This document shows positions 50,718 to 60,035 of a stretch of 64,000 nucleotides of DNA, one piece after another. The stretch covers positions 1 through 64,000 of the forward strand of contig NZ_STGG01000012.1 of NCBI RefSeq assembly GCF_005222695.1, in the 5' to 3' direction. Positions within the stretch are counted from its first letter, which is position 1, and every line of letters starts with the position of its first letter. Origin of the DNA: Massilia sp. HP4. GTDB taxonomy: Bacteria > Pseudomonadota > Gammaproteobacteria > Burkholderiales > Burkholderiaceae_D. A model generated the notes under the pieces. The model was given only the letters and a program-made list of their open reading frames with translations. It had not been told where the DNA came from and searched no databases. The translations under genes and the position numbers were made by a program.

Positions 50718-52570
50718 TGCTTGCCCATCGCTTTATCGACGCTCGATTGCGTCTCGGGGTGGTAACGCTCGCGCGCCTTTTTATAGATACCTTCGGCCCA
50801 GGCGCGGTCGTCCGGCTTCTCGCGCAGGGCGGCGTACAGCGGCACCACGAATTTCTGGCGGCCCACGCTCATCAGGAAGGCTTCGAGCTGCGGACGCACG
50901 GCGCGGTAGCCGGCGTGCACCGAGGCGCGGTAGAAGCGGAACGCGACTTCGTTGTTCCTGGTGTTGGACAGGTCGTAGGCACGGTCGAGCTCTTCCAGCT
51001 TTTTCGCATCGGCCTTGTTGTCGATATCGTTCAAGAACTTCATCCACTCGGCGGCGTTCCAGTCCTTGGCTTTCAACTGTTCGGTCGACACGGTGCCCTT
51101 GATCCAGCCATCGATCGAGGCGTTCAGCTGCGCCAGGCGATGCGACACGGCGCGCTTCCCGCTTTGCGGAATGCCGGGTCCGTAGATCCACTCGTCCAGC
51201 TCGGCCTCGCTCATGATCTTCGGGTTCTTGGCCAGCAGATTCTTGCGCAGGTAGTCCAGGAACTGGTCGTTGGTCACGCTCTGGAAGGCGTGGCCGTCGA
51301 ACCAGCCGCGCAGGAAGGTGTCGAAGGCGGCGCGGCCGGCGCGCTGCTCGAGGGTGTGCAGGAACCAGGCGCCCTTCGGATAGGCCAGCGAGGTGTCCGG
51401 GTAGTGCTCGGCCGAGGTGTCCGGCTGGCGCGAGACCAGCGCCTGCTTGGCGGGCGGCAGATCCTTGAGCATCTCGAGCGCTTCTTCCTGCTCCAGCTGC
51501 AGGTTCATCAGGGCGACTTCCTTGCCGTAGATCTCCTCCAGGATGCGGGTGGTGACGTAGGTGGTGAAGCCCTCGTTGAGCCACCAGTGCTTCCACGAGG
51601 CGTTGGTCACCAGGTTGCCCGACCAGCTATGCGCCAGCTCATGGGCGATCAGGTCGACCAGGCTGCGATCGCCCGCGATCATGGTCGGGGTCAGGAAGGT
51701 CAGGCGCGGGTTTTCCATGCCGCCGATCGGGAACGACGGCGGCAGGACCAGCATGTCGTAACGTCCCCAGCGATACGGGCCGTACAGCTTCTCGGCCGCC
51801 TCGACCATCTTCTCGGTGTCAAGCAGCTCGTATTCGGCGGCCTTGATGCGCTGCGGCTCGGCGTAGACGCCGGTGCGGCCGCCCAGGGTGCGCGCTTCGA
51901 GTTCACCGATGCCGATCGCCAGCAGGTAGGATGGAATCGGCTGCGGCATATTGAATTTCCAGCCGCCCTTGCCGGTGGCCTTCATATCGTTATCGGCGCT
52001 CATCACCACGCGCAGGCCTTCCGGCGCCTCGATGCGCGCGCTATAGGTGAAGCGCACCGCCGGGGTGTCCTGGATCGGCACCCAGGAGCGGGCATTGATC
52101 GCCTGCGACTGGCTGAACATGAACGGATACTTGCCCGACATGGTCTGCACCGGTTGCAGCCACTGCAGCGCGGTGGCGGTCGGCGCGGTGCGGTAGTGGA
52201 TGCGGATCTTCTTTTGCCGGGCCGGCAGCTTGACGTGCAGCGGCTGGCCCTTCTCCTCGTCGAACTTGCCGAGCGAGTAGTCGGTCTTGCGCCAGGCGCC
52301 TTTCGCATCCTGCGCCTCGATCTTCGAGATCGTCAGTTCGCGCGTGTCCAGGTCGAGCGTGGTTGCCTTCTTGTCGAGCCAGTCGAGGGTCAGTTCGGCG
52401 TAGCCATCCAGGCTTTTCTTGGCGAAGTCGGCCTTCAGGTCCAGGTGCAGGGCGGTGGTCTTGACCTGGTCGTACCTGGCGTAGCTGAGGGGATCGAGGG
52501 CGAAGGCGTAGGCGCTCCAGGCGCTCAGGAAGGCCGCGGTGCTGGCGCGCAGCAGGGTGCTTTTATTCAT
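50714..52570 (-). CDS. exported M1-family aminopeptidase (LTA4-hydrolase type)
   Basis: Zinc aminopeptidase, 618 residues, signal peptide MNKSTLLRASTAAFLSAWSAYAFA. Substrate motif GGMEN near residue 283, zinc motif HELAHSWSG near 308 with the third ligand in WWLNEGF about 20 residues on, and a C-terminal helical domain as in leukotriene-A4-hydrolase-like aminopeptidases. Length fits that subgroup. Transcribed with the serine hydrolase, suggesting joint peptide breakdown in the periplasm. Confidence 0.94.
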   Translation of the reverse strand: MNKSTLLRASTAAFLSAWSAYAFALDPLSYARYDQVKTTALHLDLKADFAKKSLDGYAELTLDWLDKKATTLDLDTRELTISKIEAQDAKGAWRKTDYSLGKFDEEKGQPLHVKLPARQKKIRIHYRTAPTATALQWLQPVQTMSGKYPFMFSQSQAINARSWVPIQDTPAVRFTYSARIEAPEGLRVVMSADNDMKATGKGGWKFNMPQPIPSYLLAIGIGELEARTLGGRTGVYAEPQRIKAAEYELLDTEKMVEAAEKLYGPYRWGRYDMLVLPPSFPIGGMENPRLTFLTPTMIAGDRSLVDLIAHELAHSWSGNLVTNASWKHWWLNEGFTTYVTTRILEEIYGKEVALMNLQLEQEEALEMLKDLPPAKQALVSRQPDTSAEHYPDTSLAYPKGAWFLHTLEQRAGRAAFDTFLRGWFDGHAFQSVTNDQFLDYLRKNLLAKNPKIMSEAELDEWIYGPGIPQSGKRAVSHRLAQLNASIDGWIKGTVSTEQLKAKDWNAAEWMKFLNDIDNKADAKKLEELDRAYDLSNTRNNEVAFRFYRASVHAGYRAVRPQLEAFLMSVGRQKFVVPLYAALREKPDDRAWAEGIYKKARERYHPETQSSVDKAMGKQ

Positions 52571-52756
52571 GGTCTCTCGCAGGGAAGGTCGGCCCGGCAG
52601 GCCGAGGCGGGTGCAGGATAGCATGCACGCCTGGCCAGCGAAAGCGCGCCGGCAGCGCCTTCATGCGCGATTCATGCGCGATAAATACGCGTGCGCTCCG
52701 CAAGGCCAGGGCCGGCTCTGCTATGATCGCGGCCTTCCTCCTGCCTCTCCCGATTG

Positions 52757-53332
52757 ATGGACGCCTTTCTCGTCTCGACCGGCATCGTGGGCCTCGCCGA
52801 GATCGGCGACAAGACCCAGTTGCTGGCCTTCCTGCTCGCCGCGCGCTTTCGCCGCCCCCTGCCGATCGTGCTCGGCATTTTTGTGGCGACCGTGGCCAAC
52901 CACGCCTTCGCGGCAGCCGTCGGCGCACTGGTCAGCGAGCTGCTGGGCGCTGGCGTGATGCGCTGGGTGCTGGGCCTGTCCTTCCTGGCGATGGCCGCGT
53001 GGACGATGATCCCCGACGAGATCGACGCCGAAGAAGCGCAGCTGCCCAGGTACGGCGTGTTCCTGACCACCCTGATCGCCTTCTTCGTGGCCGAGATGGG
53101 CGACAAGACGCAAGTTGCCACCGTGGCGCTGGCCGCACGCTATGAATCGATGGCGGCGATCGTCGCCGGCACCACCTTCGGCATGATGCTGGCGAATGTG
53201 CCGGCCGTGTATTTCGGCGAACGGATCGCGAACCGCGTGCCATTGAAGCTGGTGCATGGCATCGCGGCGCTGATCTTCGCGGTGCTCGGCATCGCCACCC
53301 TGCTGGGGATGGGCGCAGGCCTGGGCTTCTGA
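52757..53332 (+). CDS. GDT1/TMEM165 (UPF0016) cation transporter
   Basis: 191-residue membrane protein with about six helices and the duplicated family motif E-x-G-D-K-T: LAEIGDKTQLLAFLLAARF at the start and VAEMGDKTQVATVALAARY in the second half. Bacterial members export Mn2+ (MneA/MntX type). ATG at 52757 is used; a TTG sits one codon upstream. TATGAT at 52722-52727 is a possible -10. No yybP-ykoY-type manganese riboswitch was recognised in the leader. Confidence 0.92.
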   Translation: MDAFLVSTGIVGLAEIGDKTQLLAFLLAARFRRPLPIVLGIFVATVANHAFAAAVGALVSELLGAGVMRWVLGLSFLAMAAWTMIPDEIDAEEAQLPRYGVFLTTLIAFFVAEMGDKTQVATVALAARYESMAAIVAGTTFGMMLANVPAVYFGERIANRVPLKLVHGIAALIFAVLGIATLLGMGAGLGF

Positions 53333-53335
53333 TCG

Positions 53336-54946
53336 TCATTCAGCCTGTATCACCCACACCGGGGCCGACCACAGCACATTGCCGTCGTCCTGGGTCACCT
53401 TCGCATAATAGAAGTGTGCGCCGGGGTTCGGGGTGAAGGTGGTCTCGGCCTGGTCCGACATCTGCGTGACCGTGCCCTTGCGGCCCGGGACGCCTTCCAT
53501 GATCGCCACCGAGGCGGCCTTCTTGCCCCTCAGGCTGGCGAAGTTCGCCAACAGGGTCAGCGGCCCGCGGTTGTCGAAGCGCTCGCCCATCAGGCGGCCG
53601 TTCGCGGTCAGGACCAGCTGCGAATCCTTGTCCATCGTCGCGAATACGCGGCGCGCCTTGAGCGCTTCGACGAAGCTGGCGCGGTCCAGCGCCGTGTTCG
53701 ACGGCAGCAGCACGCCGGTGCGGTTGGTGAACGAGGCGCCCCAGTTGGCGCAGTGGTTGTCCTGGTTGGTGCTGAAGGCCACGCGGTAGCCCGCCTCCAG
53801 CAGCCGGTTGCAGGCGCCTTCGAAATGGCTGCGGCGGGTCTCGGTCTCGCTGACGTTGGTTGAGAACGCGGTGCTGTTCATCACCTCGCACAAGGCCATC
53901 GCCTCGCCCCCGTCCTCGGTGTAGGCCAGCGGCACGCCATCGACCTGGAACTGGCCCGAATGCGCCGGATGGTTGAATTGCCCCACCCAGCCGCGCTCGC
54001 GCATCAGCGTGTACAGCGCTGCATAGTCGCCGCGCGGTGTTACCGTGTCGGCCATCGGCTCGCCCTTGGCATTGGTCTCCCAGCCCAGCAGCTCGTCGCT
54101 GTTGAAGATATTGATATGGCCGCCGTTGTTGATCACGCCCCACTCCAGGCCATACACCGCCAGGAACCCAGGATGCTTGCGCGAGAAGCTGGCGGCGCTT
54201 TCCAGGCCGGCGCGGTACAGCCCCCTGGCGGCCGCCGGGTCGGCGTTCGGCGCGCTGCCTTCCGAGCCGTCGTACATGTGATTGTGTTCCGATGCGACCA
54301 GGATATCCAGGCCGCGGCTTCGCGCATAGGCAAAGGCGGCGTCCGGGCCATGCGGCGACGTCAGGGGCGACTGGGCGCCCCTGCACTCGGCCAGGTCGGC
54401 GCCGCCGTCGCTGTGGTTGGTCTGGCTGTGCAGGTTGCCGCGATAGACCGTGTAGGGCAGCGCGCCGGGCGCCGGGGCGGCGGCCGGCTCGAAAGGCCGC
54501 GGCAGGGGCGCGAAGGCCGGCATCGTGGGCTCGGGCGGCGCGCCGACCGCGATCTCCCAATCCTGCTCGATCTCTTCATGGGCGTCGCCGCGCACGGTCG
54601 CGTGCAGCCGGACACGGTAGATGCCGCCCGGCGCCGGCGTCAAGCCGAGACGTCCGGACCATGGCACGCTGACCGTCATGGTCTCGCCCGTGAACGGCGC
54701 CGCGCCGTGCCAGCGCAGGGCGACGCGCCCGCCGGGCCGCACCAGTTCCACCCGCCAGTCGACGGTGTCCGTGCGCGCCGGGCCCGGATAGGCGAAGCTC
54801 AGGGTAAAGGTCCGCCCCTGCGCAGCACCGGCCTGGAACGGCGCGAGCAGGGTGGCTTCGAATTCCTGGTGTTCTGCGGGGGCGGCTTGCGCCAGGCTGC
54901 AGCACAGCGACAGGGCCAGGAGTGGGGGCAGGAATGAGGTTTTCAT
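53336..54946 (-). CDS. secreted PHP-type metallohydrolase (CehA/McbA-like)
   Basis: 536 residues, signal peptide MKTSFLPPLLALSLCCSLAQA. After an N-terminal beta-sandwich (about 25-150) comes a metal-dependent hydrolase core with NLHSQTNHSDGGADL near residue 172, SEHNHMYDG, GLEWGVINNGGHINIF and QFNHPAHSG, the His/Asp clusters of the PHP superfamily. CehA/McbA members cleave carbaryl and other esters or phosphoesters; the substrate here is unknown. Convergent with the GDT1 gene, 3 bp apart, and divergent from a LysR gene. Confidence 0.85.
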   Translation of the reverse strand: MKTSFLPPLLALSLCCSLAQAAPAEHQEFEATLLAPFQAGAAQGRTFTLSFAYPGPARTDTVDWRVELVRPGGRVALRWHGAAPFTGETMTVSVPWSGRLGLTPAPGGIYRVRLHATVRGDAHEEIEQDWEIAVGAPPEPTMPAFAPLPRPFEPAAAPAPGALPYTVYRGNLHSQTNHSDGGADLAECRGAQSPLTSPHGPDAAFAYARSRGLDILVASEHNHMYDGSEGSAPNADPAAARGLYRAGLESAASFSRKHPGFLAVYGLEWGVINNGGHINIFNSDELLGWETNAKGEPMADTVTPRGDYAALYTLMRERGWVGQFNHPAHSGQFQVDGVPLAYTEDGGEAMALCEVMNSTAFSTNVSETETRRSHFEGACNRLLEAGYRVAFSTNQDNHCANWGASFTNRTGVLLPSNTALDRASFVEALKARRVFATMDKDSQLVLTANGRLMGERFDNRGPLTLLANFASLRGKKAASVAIMEGVPGRKGTVTQMSDQAETTFTPNPGAHFYYAKVTQDDGNVLWSAPVWVIQAE

Positions 54947-55084
54947 GATGCAATTTTTGCAATTTCATGCCATGAACATATTGCGCGGCATCTCGCTAAA
55001 ATTGCCATTTCAATCACGCTCCTTGATTGATTTCCAAAAAAGACAACTTGCGAACCATGCTGCGGCCGGTTAAGGTTGAGCGCC

Positions 55085-55987
55085 ATGATCGACAAGCTCG
55101 AACTCACCCACCTGCGCACGCTCGACGCCCTGAACCGCTTCGACACCATCTCGGCCGCGGCCGAACACCTGGACGTGTCGCAGCAGGCGGTCAGCCTGCA
55201 GTTGAAGAAGATCCGCACCATCCTGGGCGACCCGCTGTTCGTGCGCACCGGCCAGGGCATGGCGCCCACGCCCTATGCGAAGCTGATCGCCCCGCACATC
55301 GGCCAGGTGCTGGCCCAGTTGAACGCGATTCCGCTGCCGGTCGAGGCCAGGCCCGAACAGGCCGAGCGCACGCTGGTAATCTCGGGCACCGACTACACCC
55401 AGAAGGTGATCGTGGCCGACCTGGTGCGCGAGCTGCGGGTCGCGGCGCCAAGGGTCAAGGTGGCCGTGGTCGACATCGAGGTCAGCGCCCTCACCCGCAA
55501 GCTGCACCAGGGCGAGATCGACCTGATCTTCACGGTGGACGGATATGTGGCGCCAGGCCTGGTGACCCAGCCGCTGTTTACCGAACAGTACCGCTGCGTC
55601 ACCGGCAACCGGGCCCTGGCCGAGGGCGGCGTCATGCCGCTAACGGCGCTGGGGGAGCACGACTTCATCGTCACCAACCCGGGCGTGGCCAGCTTCAGGG
55701 GATCGGCCGACGGCTGGTTCGCGCGCCAGGGCTTGCGGCGCCGGGTGGTGGCCTCGGCGCCCTCCTTCTTCATGGCGCTCGAATACCTGAGAGGATCGAC
55801 GCTGGTCGCCTTCATGCCATCGCGGCTGCTGCCGCAAGACGGGGTGTTCGAGATCGCGCTGCCCAAGTACCCGCCCGGCTACCAGGTCGTCGCGGCCTGC
55901 CATCCGAATGCGCGCAACGATCCTTTCCTGTCCTGGGTGCTGGAGCGGGCCAGGGCGCGCCTTGTATCGGCTACAAGCCCGGCTTGA
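55085..55987 (+). CDS. LysR-family transcriptional regulator
   Basis: 300 residues. N-terminal winged HTH (FDTISAAAEHLDVSQQAVSLQLKKI) and a periplasmic-binding-like effector domain (residues 90-290) of the NodD/SyrM-like type. ATG at 55085 is preferred over an in-frame TTG at 55076. It is divergent from the PHP hydrolase gene (138 bp) and 74 bp upstream of a RidA gene, so it could control either. Confidence 0.92.
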   Translation: MIDKLELTHLRTLDALNRFDTISAAAEHLDVSQQAVSLQLKKIRTILGDPLFVRTGQGMAPTPYAKLIAPHIGQVLAQLNAIPLPVEARPEQAERTLVISGTDYTQKVIVADLVRELRVAAPRVKVAVVDIEVSALTRKLHQGEIDLIFTVDGYVAPGLVTQPLFTEQYRCVTGNRALAEGGVMPLTALGEHDFIVTNPGVASFRGSADGWFARQGLRRRVVASAPSFFMALEYLRGSTLVAFMPSRLLPQDGVFEIALPKYPPGYQVVAACHPNARNDPFLSWVLERARARLVSATSPA

Positions 55988-56061
55988 TTGCCGCAAGCGC
56001 GCCGTTTGCCTAAGCTGCCGCAGTCACCATTCACATCGCCATCACCGGCAAAGGACCCCGC

Positions 56062-56463
56062 ATGAGCATCGAACGCATCAACCCACCCGCGCTGTACGAC
56101 GGCGCCCCGCACGGCCTGTCGCACGCCACCATCGACCACGACAGCGGCCTGGTATTCGTATCGGGCCAGGTCGACTGGGACCGCGAGTACAAGGTCAGGC
56201 ACACCACGCTGGCCGAACAGACCGAGGGCGCGGCGCGCAACCTGATCGTCGTGCTGGCCGCGGCCGGCTCCTCGGTCGAGCACATCCTGCAGCTGCGCGT
56301 CTATGTGCGCGGCGAGATCGGCGAACACCTCGAGACCGTGGCGCCGATCCTGGTGCAGCACCTCGGCCTGCCGCGCCCGGCCCTGACCGGGATCGGCGTG
56401 GCCTCGCTGGCGTCCCCCGATACGCTGGTCGAAATCGAAGCGGTCGCCAAGCGCCACGCTTGA
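56062..56463 (+). CDS. RidA/YjgF family protein
   Basis: 133-residue enamine/imine deaminase-like protein that clears reactive 2-aminoacrylate or related intermediates in known members. Segments VSGQVDWDRE, EGAARNLIVVLAAAGSSVEHILQLRVYV and RPALTGIGVASLASPDTLVEIEAVA follow the family. The catalytic Arg of canonical RidA (in the R-P-A-R motif) is not conserved: RPALTG replaces it, so deaminase activity is uncertain. Downstream of the LysR gene. Confidence 0.88.
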   Translation: MSIERINPPALYDGAPHGLSHATIDHDSGLVFVSGQVDWDREYKVRHTTLAEQTEGAARNLIVVLAAAGSSVEHILQLRVYVRGEIGEHLETVAPILVQHLGLPRPALTGIGVASLASPDTLVEIEAVAKRHA

Positions 56464-56465
56464 AA

Positions 56466-56487
56466 TGTTTAGTAAACTGGCTAAACA
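56466..56487 (+). promoter_or_regulatory. dyad TGTTTAG-N8-CTAAACA, likely operator of the GH92 gene
   Basis: Contains the perfect odd palindrome GTTTA-G-TAAAC (56467-56477) and a further TAAAC half-site (56482-56486). It begins 3 bp after the RidA stop codon and is about 120 bp before the mannosidase start. The LacI-family regulator downstream of the mannosidase is the obvious candidate to bind it. Confidence 0.45.
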
Positions 56488-56605
56488 AATGGGTTAAAAC
56501 ACAGTAAAGATTGCCCGAAAACCGGACTCCACCTATAAGTTGCAGATGGGCATAGTGCAATTAAAACAGGCGGCGCGCTTCGCCGCCGCCACGTGTGGAG
56601 ACCTC

Positions 56606-58945
56606 ATGACGGCCAGACTCAATTTCGGACAACTCTCGATCGTCGCCTCTGCGGCGCTTTTGTTTAGTGCGGTTCCCGCGCTGGCCGCCCCGCCGGGCAG
56701 CCCGGCGGAGGCCGTGAACGTCTTCATCGGCACCGGCGGCGACGGCCATACCTTCCCCGGCGCATCGCGCCCGTTCGGCATGGTGCAGCTCAGTCCCGAC
56801 ACCCAGCACCGCCACTTCCGCCAGAGCTATCCCTGGGCCTCGGGCTACAACTACGCCGACAGCTCGATCCTGGGTTTTTCGCACACCCACTTCTCGGGCA
56901 GCGGCCACTCGGACCTGGGCGACGTGCTCTTGATGCCCTACAGCGGCGAGACCAAGCTGGAGCCGGGCTATCCGGAGCGTCCGTTCTCGGGCTACCGTTC
57001 GCGCTTCTCGCACGACCAGGAAAAGGCCGAGCCGGGCTACTACGCCGTGCGCCTGAAAGACCACGAAGTCGACGTCGAACTGACCGCCAGCGAGCGCGTG
57101 GGCCTGCACCGCTATAAATTCAAGGCCGGCGAGCCGGCCAAGGTGCTGCTCGACCTACGCACCAGCATCTACAACTACGACGAAAAGAACCTGTGGGCGC
57201 GCCTGCGCGTGCGCAACAGCACCACCATCACCGGCATGCGCGAGACGCGTGGCTGGGCGCCCGGCCGCCAGGTGCACTTCGCGATCCAGTTCTCGCGCCC
57301 GATCGATACCCGCCAGCTGCTCAACCGCGAAGAGGCCATCGCCTACCGCGGCTTCGCGCCGCCGGGCAAGACGCCTGGAGATAAAGCGCTGGTCGAAGGC
57401 AAGCAGCTGATGGCCGACTTCAATTTCGGCGTGCCGCCAGACGGCACCTTGCTGGTCAAGGTCGCGCTGTCGGCGGTGAGCGAAGACAACGCCATCGCCA
57501 ACCTGGCCGAGATGCCGGGCTGGGACTTCGACAAGGAGCGCGAGCGCGCCGGCAAGGCCTGGAACGACGCGCTGGGCGCGGTGCAGGCCGAGGCCGAAGG
57601 CCCGATGCGCACCAAGTTCTACACCGCCCTGTACCACAGCATGCTGGCGCCGTCGCTGTTCATGGACCTGGACGGCAGCTACCGCGGCCCGGACAACCAG
57701 GTGCACAAGGCGAAGAACTTCCGCTTCCACTCGACCTTCTCGCTATGGGACACCTACCGCGCACTGCACCCGCTGCTCACTATCCTCGCGCCCGAGCAGC
57801 GCAATGCGGACTTCGTCAATTCGCTGATCGCCTCGCAGCAGCACAGCCCCTACGGCATCCTGCCGGTGTGGCAGTTCCACGGCCTGGAAACCTGGTGCAT
57901 GATCGGCTACCACGCGGTGCCGGTGATCGCCGACGCCTATATGAAAGGCATCCGCGGCTTCGACGCCGACAAGGCCCTGGCCGCGATGACCGCCAGCGCC
58001 GAATACGGCCCCTACGGCGGCCTGGAACACTATATGAAGCTGGGCTACGTGCCGATCGACCTCGAGAAAGAAGCGGCATCGAAGACCGTCGAATATGCCT
58101 TCGACGACTGGACCATCGCGCGCATGGCCGAGAAGATGGGCAAGAAGGACGTCGCCGCCCGCTACTACAAGCGCGCCCAGAACTACCGCAATGTGTTCGA
58201 CAAGGAGACCGGCTTCATCCGCGCCCGCAAGTCGACCGGCGAATTCCGCACCCCGTTCAACCCTGAACTGTCGAACTTCGGCAGCGACTATACCGAGGGC
58301 AGCGCCTGGCAGTATTCCTGGTATATGCCGCACGATAACGCCGGCCTGATCTCCTTCCTGGGCGGCGACGCCGGCCTGGTGAGCAAGATCGACCAGGTGT
58401 TCGACGCCAAGGTCGACGAGACCGTGTACGCCCACATGGAAGACATCTCGGGCCTGATCGGCCACTACGCCCACGGCAACGAGCCATCGCACCATGTGGC
58501 CTACCTGTACAACTACGCCGGCGCCCCATGGCGCACCCAGGAACGCCTGGCCAATATCATGGCGACCCAGTACAGCGACAAGCCGGACGGCCTGTCGGGC
58601 AACGACGACCTGGGCCAGATGTCGGCCTGGTTCGCCTTCACCGCGCTCGGCTTCTATCCAGTGGCGCCGGGCAGCAATGAGTACGTGCTCGGCCGCCCCT
58701 TCCTGGACAAGGCGGTCCTGAACCTGCCGAACGGGAAGCGCTTCACGGTGCGCGCCGACAAGCTATCGGATGCCAACGGCTACGTCGGCCGCGTGACCCT
58801 GAACGGCAAGCCCCTGGACCGCACCTTCATCCGCCACGAAGACATCATGGCCGGCGGCGAACTGGTGTTCACCATGCAGGCGACGCCGAACAAGGACTGG
58901 GGCAAGGAGCAGGGCGCCCGTCCCTACACCCAGACCAAGTACTGA
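56606..58945 (+). CDS. secreted GH92 alpha-1,2-mannosidase
   Basis: Glycoside hydrolase family 92 exo-alpha-mannosidase, 779 residues with a signal peptide (ASAALLFSAVPALA). The N-terminal beta-sandwich has VNVFIGTGGDGHTFPGA and FSHTHFSGSGHSD; the alpha/alpha barrel carries SLWDTYRALHPL, EGSAWQYSWYMPHD and GNDDLGQMSAWF, the last holding the conserved acidic pair. Members need Ca2+ and trim mannose from N-glycans or yeast mannans. ATG at 56606 has a GGAG site. Probably an operon with the LacI gene 11 bp downstream. Confidence 0.95.
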   Translation: MTARLNFGQLSIVASAALLFSAVPALAAPPGSPAEAVNVFIGTGGDGHTFPGASRPFGMVQLSPDTQHRHFRQSYPWASGYNYADSSILGFSHTHFSGSGHSDLGDVLLMPYSGETKLEPGYPERPFSGYRSRFSHDQEKAEPGYYAVRLKDHEVDVELTASERVGLHRYKFKAGEPAKVLLDLRTSIYNYDEKNLWARLRVRNSTTITGMRETRGWAPGRQVHFAIQFSRPIDTRQLLNREEAIAYRGFAPPGKTPGDKALVEGKQLMADFNFGVPPDGTLLVKVALSAVSEDNAIANLAEMPGWDFDKERERAGKAWNDALGAVQAEAEGPMRTKFYTALYHSMLAPSLFMDLDGSYRGPDNQVHKAKNFRFHSTFSLWDTYRALHPLLTILAPEQRNADFVNSLIASQQHSPYGILPVWQFHGLETWCMIGYHAVPVIADAYMKGIRGFDADKALAAMTASAEYGPYGGLEHYMKLGYVPIDLEKEAASKTVEYAFDDWTIARMAEKMGKKDVAARYYKRAQNYRNVFDKETGFIRARKSTGEFRTPFNPELSNFGSDYTEGSAWQYSWYMPHDNAGLISFLGGDAGLVSKIDQVFDAKVDETVYAHMEDISGLIGHYAHGNEPSHHVAYLYNYAGAPWRTQERLANIMATQYSDKPDGLSGNDDLGQMSAWFAFTALGFYPVAPGSNEYVLGRPFLDKAVLNLPNGKRFTVRADKLSDANGYVGRVTLNGKPLDRTFIRHEDIMAGGELVFTMQATPNKDWGKEQGARPYTQTKY

Positions 58946-58956
58946 GCGGGGGCGCC

Positions 58957-59940
58957 ATGGCCGTCACGATACGCGACATCGCCCGCGCCACGGGCTACTC
59001 GATCGGGACGGTCTCGCGCGCGCTCAAGAACCAGGACGGCCTGACCGACAAGACGCGCGCCAATATCTGCGCCGTGGCGCGCGAGATGGGCTATGACTTT
59101 GCCAAGCTGCGCGAAGGCGATGTGCGCCGCATCGCCTTCTTGCTGCACCGCCAGCACAATACGCAGTCGGCCAGCCCCTTCTACCTGCCGGTGCTGCACG
59201 GCGCCGAGGATGCCTGCCGCAAGCGCGGCATCGCGCTCTCGTTCGTGGTGGTCGGCCCGGCCGAGCCGGTGCTCGACCTGCTGCGCCTGCACCAGCCCGA
59301 CGCCCTGCTGTGCGCCGGCTTCTTCGAGCCGGAACTGGTGGCGGCGCTGCGCGACACCGGCAAACCGCTGGTGCTGCTCGACATGCGCCTGCCCGGCTAC
59401 CGCTCGGTCAATCCCGACCATGCCCTGGGCGGCTACGCGGCCACGCGCCACCTCATCACGCAGGGCCGGCGCCGCATCGCCATGCTCACCGGCCCGCTGG
59501 CCCACCACAGCATCCTGGAACGCTACCGCGGCTTTCGCAAGGCCCTGTTCGAGGCGCGCATGCTGGCCGATCCCGAGCTCGAAGTGCAGCTGCCCAGCAT
59601 CGGCAACCCGCTGGAGAATGTACGCCAGGCGGTCGACGCCCTGCTGGCGCGCGAGCCGCGGCCAGACGCGCTGTTCTGCTACAACGACAGCACGGCCCTC
59701 GCCGCCATGCGCCACTGCCTGGAACGCGGCCTGAAGATCCCGCACGATATCGCGATCGTCGGCTTCGACGACATCAGCGCCGCCGCCACCGCGATCCCGC
59801 CGCTGTCCAGCGTCCAGATCGACAAGGATTTGCTGGGCCGGATGGGCGTCGACTTCCTGCTCGAGAAGACGGCCAGCGCCAGCCTGGAACAGACGCTGGC
59901 GGTCCAGCTGATGGTGCGCGAGAGCAGCAACGACGACTGA
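58957..59940 (+). CDS. LacI-family transcriptional regulator
   Basis: 327 residues. N-terminal HTH plus hinge (TIRDIARATGYSIGTVSRALKNQ) and a sugar-binding effector domain with PDALFCYNDSTALAAMRHCLERG and VGFDDISAAATAIPPLSSV. It lies 11 bp after the mannosidase and likely responds to mannose or a manno-oligosaccharide (inference), acting on the dyad at 56466-56487. Confidence 0.93.
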   Translation: MAVTIRDIARATGYSIGTVSRALKNQDGLTDKTRANICAVAREMGYDFAKLREGDVRRIAFLLHRQHNTQSASPFYLPVLHGAEDACRKRGIALSFVVVGPAEPVLDLLRLHQPDALLCAGFFEPELVAALRDTGKPLVLLDMRLPGYRSVNPDHALGGYAATRHLITQGRRRIAMLTGPLAHHSILERYRGFRKALFEARMLADPELEVQLPSIGNPLENVRQAVDALLAREPRPDALFCYNDSTALAAMRHCLERGLKIPHDIAIVGFDDISAAATAIPPLSSVQIDKDLLGRMGVDFLLEKTASASLEQTLAVQLMVRESSNDD

Positions 59941-60035
59941 TCCGAACGCTCCCACAGGTGCAAAAAAAGCGACAAGGCATGGTGTCGGCCGCCATGTTGC
60001 TTGATAATGGGCAACTCCTGAAGATTGTTCCCACC

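Noticed and set aside
52571..52756. A manganese (yybP-ykoY) riboswitch before the GDT1-type transporter
   Set aside because: This pairing is known elsewhere, so I looked for the conserved loops; the region is GC-rich and short and does not show them.
59979..60035. Use of the ATG at 59979 as start of the NERD helicase
   Set aside because: It would add 19 residues that do not look like part of the NERD domain; the ATG at 60036 sits right before the conserved part. It cannot be excluded.
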